Shown one piece after another: positions 53,350 to 59,872 of a DNA stretch of 64,000 bases (its first letter is position 1; each line of letters opens with the position of its first letter). Origin of the DNA: Flavobacteriaceae bacterium MAR_2010_72 (lineage in GTDB: Bacteria > Bacteroidota > Bacteroidia > Flavobacteriales > Flavobacteriaceae); NCBI GenBank assembly GCA_003550275.1, contig QXCW01000002.1:2244001-2308000 (forward strand), written 5' to 3'. The position numbers and the translations under genes are program-made. The notes under the pieces are model-generated. The model did not search any database and had not been told where the DNA came from. It saw nothing but the letters and a program-made list of their open reading frames with translations.

Positions 53350-53395
53350 GTTCTTTCTGGTTATCTAATAAATTTAATGAATTGTAAACTTAAGA

Positions 53396-53511
53396 TGTAT
53401 ATAAAAAATAGGCGAAATAGTAATAAAATCAAGGGTTTTGGCTCGCATCAAAATTTGTGCTTAGCTGAAAGTTTGGTGCTTCGTAATCGCCTACTTTTCA
53501 TATACTAAACG
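53396..53511 (+). repeat. attC-like site of cassette 6, 3' part (split by IS110)
   Basis: The 5' part GCACACAAC (52183-52191) complements cassette start TTGTGTGC at 49206. L'' GTATAT pairs with L' ATATAC, and TAGGCG pairs with CGCCTA. It ends AAACG|TT at 53511. Confidence 0.8.
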
Positions 53512-53628
53512 TTAGAGCACATTCAGCTGAAGCTGACTTGTATTGCTACGTGCTGCGCACTCCCGCCCCACAAGTTAAATGTGCTCTAACGACCTGCTAA
53601 ACCAAATTGCTCAAGGACCATATGCCAA
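53512..53628 (+). repeat. ORF-less cassette-like repeat, copy 1
   Basis: It begins TTAGAGCACATT and its complement AATGTGCTCTAAC ends at 53590, followed by GACCTGCTAAAC and the start of a second structured part. It matches 56740-56856 at 113 of 117 bases. No gene fits between the arms (about 55 bp). After 53628 the copy breaks off and the matching 3' arm is missing. Confidence 0.75.
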
Positions 53629-53969
53629 CGACTTCCAATTGACCGTCCAAGACTTCCAAAAGCCTCACAACGACTTCCCAAAAACCCATCGTCAAAAATC
53701 GCTCAAACTCCCAGTAAAATATCAAAAACACCCCTAAAACAACCTTCTGTAAGCACTAATGTCATCGAAATTTAAACCTATTAAATAAATCACTCCCCAT
53801 CAACATATTCAAATAATTACTACATTTATCCCCGCATTGTGGGCGTTGCTTTGTTCGCTAACTTCTGATTTTTCTACGGAACTTGGAAGCTGCGGGGCGC
53901 ATTCACAAAACAAAACCTTCCTTTCCTAGACACACGGTCACCATACATTTTGATTAAAAGTTTGAACGA
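53629..53969. other. Intergenic gap before the symporter gene
   Basis: About 340 bp without a gene. It has several GACTTCC repeats (53640-53690) and an AT-rich tail. Near 53838-53915 a TTGTGGGCG and CGCATTCACAA pair might be a decayed attC-like site, but conserved ATTGC/L arms are not seen. Confidence 0.35.
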
Positions 53970-55250
53970 ATGAATAAAAAATTAGCCCTGCACTGGCAGA
54001 TACTTATCGGAATGGCCGCAGGCGTGCTTTTTGCACTGCTGCTCACAAATATTAGCTGGGGACCACAATTGGTTCGGGATTGGATAAAGCCTTTCGGAAC
54101 TATTTTCATCAACTGTTTAAAACTCATCGCCGTCCCGTTGATTTTGGCATCACTTATCAAAGGGGTCTCGGATCTGAAAGATATTTCAAAACTTTCTCAA
54201 ATGGGCACCCGAACGATCGTCACTTTTATCCTGACTACCGTACTGGCGGTTTCCATCGGTTTAGTGCTCGTTAATATCCTGAAACCTGGTAATGCCATTT
54301 CCGAAGAAACCCGAATCGAACTTTTAAGCAGCTATAAGGACGACGCCTCCAAACGAATCGACATGGCAAAAGCACAAGAAGAAAGCGGACCTTTGCAGGC
54401 ATTGATTGACATCGTGCCCGATAATATTTTTTATGCTGCCAGTGACAACACCAGTATGTTGCAGGTCATTTTTTTCGCGATACTATTTGGGCTTGGGCTT
54501 ATTTTAATCCCAAAAAAATCCTCTAAACCAGTCAAAAAGTTTTTCGACGGATTTAATGATGTCATCCTTAAGATTATTGACCTTATTATGGCGACAGCAC
54601 CTTATGGAGTCTTTGCGTTGTTGGCGGCCTTGGTAGTAGAATCACCCAGTGTTGATCTCTTTTCGGCATTGGCCTTGTATGCGATAACGATTCTCATAGG
54701 ACTACTATGTATGCTAGGTGTGTATGCTGCGATTGTTTGGATCTTTACGCGAAAGTCGCCTAGCTTCTTCTTTAAAGGCATTGCACCTGCACAACTGCTT
54801 GCTTTTTCAACCAGTTCTAGCGCTGCTACTTTACCAGTGACGATGGAACGGGTGGAGGAACATCTGCACGTCCCAAAAGAAGTCGCAAGTTTTGTATTGC
54901 CCATCGGTGCCACGATCAATATGGATGGTACCAGTTTGTATCAGGCTGTAGCAGCGGTCTTTATTGCCCAAGCCTTTGGAATGGAACTTTCATTGGCTAC
55001 CCAACTCGGCATCATTGCCACTGCCACCCTTGCCTCCATAGGTTCAGCTGCGGTGCCTGGAGCAGGAATGGTCATGCTGGTGATTGTCCTGGCCCAAGCG
55101 GGAATACCCGAAGCTGGCCTCGCATTGATATTTGCCATAGACCGCCCACTAGATATGTGCCGTACGGTCATTAATGTCAGTGGAGATGCCGCAGTATCAA
55201 TGATGGTAGCAAGCAAAATAAAAGTCCCGAAAACTGAAGAAATACTGTAA
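53970..55250 (+). CDS. Dicarboxylate/amino acid:cation symporter (DAACS)
   Basis: 426 residues. The GltP/DctA-type signatures are clear: FSTSSSAATLPVTMERVEEH (re-entrant hairpin 1 serine motif), LPIGATINMDGTSLYQAVAA (NMDGT sodium/substrate motif) and FAIDRPLDMCRTVINVSGD (substrate-binding Asp and Arg). It imports glutamate, aspartate or C4-dicarboxylates with sodium or protons. It appears more GC-rich than the neighbouring cassette genes, and no attC-like site follows it closely, so it may be ordinary chromosome caught inside the array. Confidence 0.93.
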   Translation: MNKKLALHWQILIGMAAGVLFALLLTNISWGPQLVRDWIKPFGTIFINCLKLIAVPLILASLIKGVSDLKDISKLSQMGTRTIVTFILTTVLAVSIGLVLVNILKPGNAISEETRIELLSSYKDDASKRIDMAKAQEESGPLQALIDIVPDNIFYAASDNTSMLQVIFFAILFGLGLILIPKKSSKPVKKFFDGFNDVILKIIDLIMATAPYGVFALLAALVVESPSVDLFSALALYAITILIGLLCMLGVYAAIVWIFTRKSPSFFFKGIAPAQLLAFSTSSSAATLPVTMERVEEHLHVPKEVASFVLPIGATINMDGTSLYQAVAAVFIAQAFGMELSLATQLGIIATATLASIGSAAVPGAGMVMLVIVLAQAGIPEAGLALIFAIDRPLDMCRTVINVSGDAAVSMMVASKIKVPKTEEIL

Positions 55251-55433
55251 CTTAAATTTTATCCCATACTAGTGTTCTAAATGTTGTCTAGGTTGCAATG
55301 TTGATACAAACTAAAAGTGTCGATATCCTAAATTTTAAAAAAGATGACATATATTGGTAATCATATAACGCATTGCGTGTTACAAGAAACACAGGATAAA
55401 ATTTTGGATATTAAAAAAAAAAGCGAAATAAAA

Positions 55434-55676
55434 ATGGCAACAGTAGATAACATAAGAAAAGGATTGATTGACAAAATCCTAGCTATTAAAAACAAGGATT
55501 TTTTAGTAGCCCTTGACAAGCTAATTTCTTCAAGCGCATCTGAATCCCCAATGGTGGAATTGACAGACGAGCAAAAATTAATGCTCGTAATGAGTGAACA
55601 GGATATAAACAATGGTGAACTTATTTCTCAAGATGCCATGGATAAAAGAAATCGGGAATGGCTAAACGCACTGTAG
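55434..55676 (+). CDS. Antitoxin-like protein of a RelE/ParE module
   Basis: 80 residues from the ATG at 55434 (MATVDNIRKGLIDKILAIKN), with MVELTDEQKLMLVMSEQDIN and ending QDAMDKRNREWLNAL. The helical pattern and the end overlapping a RelE/ParE-like start by 19 bases are typical for antitoxins of this kind in Bacteroidota. The partner toxin gene is broken, so this is an orphan antitoxin. An upstream in-frame ATG at 55344 is less likely. Confidence 0.65.
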   Translation: MATVDNIRKGLIDKILAIKNKDFLVALDKLISSSASESPMVELTDEQKLMLVMSEQDINNGELISQDAMDKRNREWLNAL

Positions 55677-55806
55677 TTTGGACAAAAACTGCTGACATTC
55701 AATTTGTCGGAATATTAGGTTAAAAGGAACAAATCCAGTTCTTATTCAAAAAAGCTTCTGGAATTAGTGGTTGCTCGAACCAAGCAAATAACTCAATCAC
55801 CTTTTA
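55658..55806 (+). pseudogene. RelE/ParE toxin remnant (frameshifted, truncated)
   Basis: The ATG at 55658 gives MAKRTVVWTKTADIQFVGIL, a good ParE/RelE toxin start, then a stop at 55723. In another frame directly after it, translation continues VKRNKSSSYSKKLLELVVAR and TKQITQSP, the next helix of the family. A small deletion near 55715 would explain this. Sequence after about 55806 is unrelated, so the C-terminal half is lost. Confidence 0.7.
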
Positions 55807-56012
55807 TTATTTATTTCCCTTCCCTGCGCCATTGTTGGTGTTTTCCACCAACATTGTATTTCCCGTGCTCGCGCTCGTTTGCAACTAGTGCCATCGGATA
55901 GCGCTGCGTTGCGATCCGTGCCCACACAACATTTAGAATTAGAAATGCCACCAAATTCCAAAAGCCAAAATTCAGTACCCATAAAAACCCGACATTGAAA
56001 GGTATAAATGAC
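55807..56012. other. Intergenic segment with hairpins
   Basis: Contains CATTGTTGGTG/CACCAACATTG around a 5-base loop (about 55830-55857) and a GC-richer palindrome-like stretch (about 55868-55925, CTCGCGCTCG, GCCATCGGATAGCGC). It may be a repeat element; no gene seen. Confidence 0.4.
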
Positions 56013-56035
56013 TATTTTAGTGCACATATAACGAG
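56013..56035 (+). other. attI-like site, copy 2
   Basis: 21 of 23 bases equal the sequence that follows the recombinase gene at 42220-42242, including ATTTTAGTG, ACATATAAC and the final AG|TT boundary. A new cassette starts at 56036. Confidence 0.5.
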
Positions 56036-56058
56036 TTGGCAACAAGCTGAAAACATTA

Positions 56059-56577
56059 ATGAAAAGAATAATTCTTCTTATTATTTTAATTATAAATTTC
56101 CATTGTTTTTCACAAATCAATGGTGAAAAAGACGATTTTAAATTTGTAGCGACCAAAAAATTTGTTGAGCTTAAACTTCCTGATTCACTAGAAGTAATTC
56201 CAAACAAAAATCTTATTGAGGACTTTAATGGTGATTTAAAACCAGATTTAGCAACACTCGTAAAAAACAAACGAAACTCAAAAATCGGTGTACTCATAGT
56301 CAATCATTACAACAATAAAATGTTTGTTTTTGGAGCGGGAAAAGAAGTTGATAATATGACTGACTTAAACTGGATTGAAATATTTAAGACTATACCAAAA
56401 GGAGAAATTGTTTCAGCGACTTTAGTTGACCAAGAAACTGGAGATATAATCGGACAAGACGAAAGCAAGAATTTTAAACTTATTGGAAACGGAATTTATA
56501 TGGGTGTTGAGGAATCTCACGGTGGCGGAATTATATTTTGGAACGGAAAAGAATACCAATGGTATCATATAGAATAA
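56059..56577 (+). CDS. Secreted hypothetical protein, cassette 8
   Basis: 172 residues. A signal peptide (IILLIILIINFHCFSQ) precedes a beta-rich protein with one FG-GAP/VCBS-like segment (LIEDFNGDLKPDLATLVKN). The end FWNGKEYQWYHIE closes the fold. No enzyme motif. Starts 23 bases after the boundary and stops 8 bases before the R'' arm. Confidence 0.7.
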   Translation: MKRIILLIILIINFHCFSQINGEKDDFKFVATKKFVELKLPDSLEVIPNKNLIEDFNGDLKPDLATLVKNKRNSKIGVLIVNHYNNKMFVFGAGKEVDNMTDLNWIEIFKTIPKGEIVSATLVDQETGDIIGQDESKNFKLIGNGIYMGVEESHGGGIIFWNGKEYQWYHIE

Positions 56578-56584
56578 AAAGCCA

Positions 56585-56739
56585 GTTGCTAACAATGTGT
56601 AACACGCATTGCTTCTGATTTTCCTTTACCTACGCTAAAGCTTCGGTAAACAAGGTCGAAAAATCCTCGCAAGCGTGAAATGCAGTGCTTTTTAACTATT
56701 TTAGTACCAAACCACGCAACGTAGCGTTACACAAACACG
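56585..56739 (+). repeat. attC-like site of cassette 8
   Basis: R'' GTTGCTAAC complements the start TTGGCAAC (56036) with one G-T pair. Inner arms GTGTAAC and GTTACAC pair; ATTGC is present. It ends AACACG|TT at 56739. Confidence 0.83.
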
Positions 56740-57093
56740 TTAGAGCACATTCAGCTGAAGCTGACTTGTGTTGCTACGTGCTGCGCACTCCCGCCCCACT
56801 AGTTAAATGTGCTCTAACGACCTGCTAAACCAAATTGCTCTAGGACCATATACCAACTACAGCTCCAACTGCGCACTCAAGTGCTCAACGTGCCATAACA
56901 GTAGCTAAAAGCAATTTGATCCTGCTACTTGAACTCCCAAGACAATAAATTTAACAACCAACGGTAGCTGCGCTACCTAGTCGATAAACAATGATTTGAG
57001 ACTCAACTACAAACATAAGTCCAATTCTCAAATCATTGTTGCTTAAATTTATTATCTTTTCGCTAGCATAGCAGAACTACGTTTAGCAGGTCG
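56740..57093 (+). repeat. ORF-less cassette with a long structured attC-like site, copy 2
   Basis: Arms TTAGAGCACATT (56740) and ATGTGCTCTAAC (56807-56818) enclose about 55 bp without a gene. The site continues to 57093 with an outer stem CGACCTGCTAAAC/GTTTAGCAGGTCG, then AAATTGCT/AGCAATTT, AATAAATTTAA/TTAAATTTATT and AACAATGATTTGAGA/TCTCAAATCATTGTT. It ends GGTCG|TT. The 560-bp gap 56578-57136 is fully explained by this and the preceding site. Confidence 0.72.
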
Positions 57094-57136
57094 TTGTGTA
57101 TAATGCAAAAACTACCCTGAATTCAACAAAAAAAGT

Positions 57137-57676
57137 ATGCAAAAGATAGTTTACTATGTAGCGAGTTCTCTAGATGGCTTTATTGCAGGCGTCAACGACG
57201 ACATAAGTAAATTTGTTCCTAACGGAAATGGTGTAGAAAAATATTTAAGCGATTTAAAAAAATTCAAGACCGTAATAATGGGACGGCGAACTTACGAATT
57301 TGGTTATCAATTCGGAATTGTCCCAGGACAGCCAGCTTACCCACATATGAATCATCATATTTTTTCTGAAACACTCAAAATAAAGCAACTTGCCGACAAT
57401 GTTAGAATAGAAAAGAAATCAATTAAACGAATCATAGAAATAAAAGAAAAATCAAAAACAGACGTCTATTTGTGTGGCGGCGGACAATTTGCAGGTTGGC
57501 TACTAGATAATGGCTTAATCGACATTCTGAAGTTGAAATTGAATCCAATAATTCTCGGTGATGGAATTCCTATTTTTGGAAATTCAAAATCTACGTTAAT
57601 TGGATACTTAATTGAAAAGGAGTCGTTTGATAGTGGTCTTGAAATTCTAACTTATGATCTTAAGAAAGAGCACTAG
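57137..57676 (+). CDS. Dihydrofolate-reductase-family (RibD C-terminal) protein, cassette 10
   Basis: 179 residues with the RibD-C/DHFR-like fold: IVYYVASSLDGFIAGVNDDI, VIMGRRTYEFGYQF, the NADPH-binding style VYLCGGGQFAGWLLDNGLID and KLKLNPIILGDGIPIF. These proteins are NADPH-dependent reductases of unknown substrate; they are not the classical folate DHFRs found in clinical integrons. Starts 43 bases after the boundary, ends at the R'' arm. Confidence 0.85.
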   Translation: MQKIVYYVASSLDGFIAGVNDDISKFVPNGNGVEKYLSDLKKFKTVIMGRRTYEFGYQFGIVPGQPAYPHMNHHIFSETLKIKQLADNVRIEKKSIKRIIEIKEKSKTDVYLCGGGQFAGWLLDNGLIDILKLKLNPIILGDGIPIFGNSKSTLIGYLIEKESFDSGLEILTYDLKKEH

Positions 57677-57677
57677 C

Positions 57678-57801
57678 CACAACAACGTATAAAATCATAG
57701 CCGAAATTGGCTATATTTATAATTCCCCTTTAAAAAACAAAATAAAACGTGCGCTGAAAAAAACGAAGTCAAATCGCGGCTACGTTTTTTATAGGAAGCC
57801 G
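57678..57801 (+). repeat. attC-like site of cassette 10
   Basis: R'' CACAAC pairs with the start TTGTG at 57094 (shorter arm than elsewhere). Inner arms GTATAAAA and TTTTATAG nearly pair; CATAGCC/GGCTAT make a hairpin. It ends AAGCCG|TT. Confidence 0.7.
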
Positions 57802-57819
57802 TTAGCACACATTTGAAAA

Positions 57820-58374
57820 ATGACAACCGATAAATCTAAAGTCACAATACATATGGTTTCCAGCCTTGATGGATTTATTGCCAAAAAGGACGGAACTGTA
57901 TCTTGGATGCGTTCGGACGACAACTACGAAAAGGGAATTATGCTGACTAATGAATATATTGCGGAATTTCTGAAATCGATAGATTGCTACGTAATGGGTT
58001 CAAAAACCTATGAACACGCTCTTGAACTTGGTTGGCCATATGGAAAAAAGCCAGTATTCGTAGTGACCAATAACAAACTTGTAACCGACAAAGAAAATGT
58101 GGAGTTCTGTTCAGGCGAACTTGACAAAATTATAAATGACAAGTTAAAACCGAATTATAAAAATATTTGGATGGTCGGAGGCTCAAAACTCACAAAAGAA
58201 TCAATCAAATTGGGTTTGGCTGACAAAATTGTTTTGACCATTACACCAATAATTCTCGGAGACGGAATTCTCTTTTTCGATTATATTGGAAAGGAATATT
58301 TATTGCATTTGGAAGATGTTATGGCATTTAAGGACGGAATGGTGGAATTATGTTACAAAATCAAAAAGGAATAA
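57820..58374 (+). CDS. Dihydrofolate-reductase-family (RibD C-terminal) protein, cassette 11
   Basis: 184 residues with the same fold as the previous cassette gene but clearly different sequence: VTIHMVSSLDGFIAKKDGTV, CYVMGSKTYEHALELGWPYG, NIWMVGGSKLTKESIKLGLA and LTITPIILGDGILFF. NADPH-dependent reductase, substrate unknown. Starts 18 bases after the boundary; its stop is 5 bases before the R'' arm. Two members of one family in adjacent cassettes are noteworthy. Confidence 0.85.
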   Translation: MTTDKSKVTIHMVSSLDGFIAKKDGTVSWMRSDDNYEKGIMLTNEYIAEFLKSIDCYVMGSKTYEHALELGWPYGKKPVFVVTNNKLVTDKENVEFCSGELDKIINDKLKPNYKNIWMVGGSKLTKESIKLGLADKIVLTITPIILGDGILFFDYIGKEYLLHLEDVMAFKDGMVELCYKIKKE

Positions 58375-58379
58375 GAAAC

Positions 58380-58510
58380 GTGTCCTAATAATGTATAAAA
58401 ATAATTGCTCAATTTTGGGCTTAACCAAAGTTAGTTGCAAGTTTACGACGTTTGATTTTCCTGCGAAAAATCCTCGCACGCAAACCCGCAACTATATTTA
58501 TACTAAACCG
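58380..58510 (+). repeat. attC-like site of cassette 11
   Basis: R'' GTGTCCTAAT pairs imperfectly (8 of 10) with start TTAGCACAC at 57802. Inner arms GTATAAA and TTTATAC pair exactly; ATTGC and GCAA present. It ends AAACCG|TT. Confidence 0.8.
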
Positions 58511-58542
58511 TTGTGCATTATTCTCTTAAACATAATAATATA

Positions 58543-59430
58543 ATGAATAGAACATATTTTTTGCTACCAATTATTGTATTCTTATTTATTTGCCAGACAA
58601 AAATCTTTGGTCAGAAACATACGCCAATTTCGAGAGCTATTCCTGATGGTGTAGAGGTTTTAAAGGATATAGCATATGTCAACTATCAAAATCGTGAATT
58701 ACTTCTTGACATATATCGACCGAGCTATTCTGAAAGCGAAAAATTACAGACAATAATAGTAATTCGAGGAGGAGGTTGGGCAAAAGGAGACAAGGAAGGT
58801 TTCAGTCCTATGGCTGCAGCATTAGCATTGCGAGGATTTGTGACAATTTGCATTGAATACCGAGCATCTGATGAGGCTATATTTCCAGCTGCAGTTATTG
58901 ATACAAAATCAGCGATTCGGTGGGTTAAACTCAACGCTGAAGTATATAATTTTAAGGCTTCATCTATTGGAGCAATTGGAGGGTCAGCTGGAGCGCACTT
59001 GGCTGCACTACTTGGAGTTTCAAGTACATCCAATTTATTGAATCCAAACAGCAAGCAGGAAGAGTTTAGAATTCAGGCAGTGGTTGGATTAGCAACACCT
59101 ACCGATTTTACTTCATTTTCAGAAGTTGAACCATTGATTAAGTGGTTAGGAAAACCATATGTAACAAATGAAGATTTGTGGCAGTCTGCATCACCTATTT
59201 CATATATAGATAAAGATTCGCCTCCTATGCTGTTAATACATAGCTCGAGTGACAGTTTAGTGCCATATGAACAATCATTGCTAGCCGTTGAGAAATTAGG
59301 GAAGGTTGGTGTCTATTCTGAACTCATATTAATTCCGGATGCTCCACATGCCTTTTGGAATTTTGAAGAATGGTTTGATTCGACTATGGATAAAGCAGCG
59401 TCTTTCTTTAAAGAGCAATTAAAGGACTAA
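58543..59430 (+). CDS. Secreted alpha/beta hydrolase (esterase/BD-FAE-like), cassette 12
   Basis: 295 residues from the ATG at 58543 with a signal peptide ending IFGQ. The oxyanion-hole segment IVIRGGGWAKGDKEGF stands where HGGG is usual. Nucleophile in IGGSAGAHLAAL (GxSxG), Asp in HSSSDSLVPYEQ and His in DAPHAFWNFEEW complete the triad. Likely a carbohydrate or lipid esterase. It starts 32 bases after the boundary; an upstream ATG at 58513 lies in the boundary itself and is less likely. Confidence 0.87.
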   Translation: MNRTYFLLPIIVFLFICQTKIFGQKHTPISRAIPDGVEVLKDIAYVNYQNRELLLDIYRPSYSESEKLQTIIVIRGGGWAKGDKEGFSPMAAALALRGFVTICIEYRASDEAIFPAAVIDTKSAIRWVKLNAEVYNFKASSIGAIGGSAGAHLAALLGVSSTSNLLNPNSKQEEFRIQAVVGLATPTDFTSFSEVEPLIKWLGKPYVTNEDLWQSASPISYIDKDSPPMLLIHSSSDSLVPYEQSLLAVEKLGKVGVYSELILIPDAPHAFWNFEEWFDSTMDKAASFFKEQLKD

Positions 59431-59454
59431 ATTTTGATGTTGAATAATGGAAAC

Positions 59455-59531
59455 AATGCCTAACACTGTAGGAAATCATAGCCACACAAAGACAATACAC
59501 GAACCAAAGCTACAGATTCATACACTTAACG
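59455..59531 (+). repeat. Short attC-like site of cassette 12
   Basis: R'' AATGCCTAAC pairs with start TTGTGCATT (58511) at 8 of 10 positions. It is only 77 bp; L arms are weak. It ends CTTAACG|TT. Probably partly deleted. Confidence 0.55.
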
Positions 59532-59576
59532 TTGCCCACAATATGAAAAAACCGATGATTAAGAACATTTTGCTTT

Positions 59577-59616
59577 TGATTAATAACAATAAAATTAATA
59601 GATTGTAAAATTAAGA
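59577..59616 (-). mobile_element. Diverged IS110 right-end remnant
   Basis: TTGATTAATAACAATAAAAT and the following bases resemble the IS right end (TTATCTAATAAATTTAATGA, ATTGTAAACTTAAGA), with ATTGTAAAATTAAGA at the boundary. It is followed by the L'' half CGTGTATAATTCATTGC, as at the complete copies. Sequence drift suggests an older relative. The 440-bp gap 59431-59872 contains this, two attC-like sites and no gene. Confidence 0.6.
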
Positions 59617-59787
59617 CGTGTATAATTCATTGCTAGTACTCGCCTACTTACGAAAATTGCTTGCGCCAGTTCGCTGCGCTGGTGTCTCTCGGATTTTTAC
59701 TGCGCACAGTTCGCTACACTCGTGATTATTCGGTTTTTATTTGCTAAATTAGGTGCTTAAACACGTCACTAATCATACACGAACACG
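59617..59787 (+). repeat. attC-like site, 3' part after IS remnant
   Basis: L'' CGTGTAT and L' ATACACG pair; ATTGC present. A GC-rich GCCAGTTCGCTGCGCTGG hairpin fills the loop. It ends AACACG|TT at 59787. Its R'' arm was lost with the IS body. Confidence 0.72.
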
Positions 59788-59872
59788 TTGGTAGTAATTT
59801 AATAAGTTCACGAAAATATATCCTAGAGTAGCATTTAAATTCTCTAGCACTCATTATTAAAACTCTATAAAA

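Larger units (their letters stand above)
52192..53395 (-). mobile_element. IS110-family insertion sequence, copy 2 (1204 bp), inserted in an attC-like site
   Basis: Same length, orientation and insertion point as copy 1, with only scattered base changes. Left flank GCACACAAC is the R'' arm of cassette 6; right flank TGTATATAA is its L'' arm. The sequence of both copies is near identical, so transposition was recent or the copies have been homogenised. Confidence 0.9.

Noticed and set aside
55797..56303. Reverse frame of 168 residues across 55797-56303
   Set aside because: It spans hairpins, an attI-like site and the start of a well-supported secreted protein gene.
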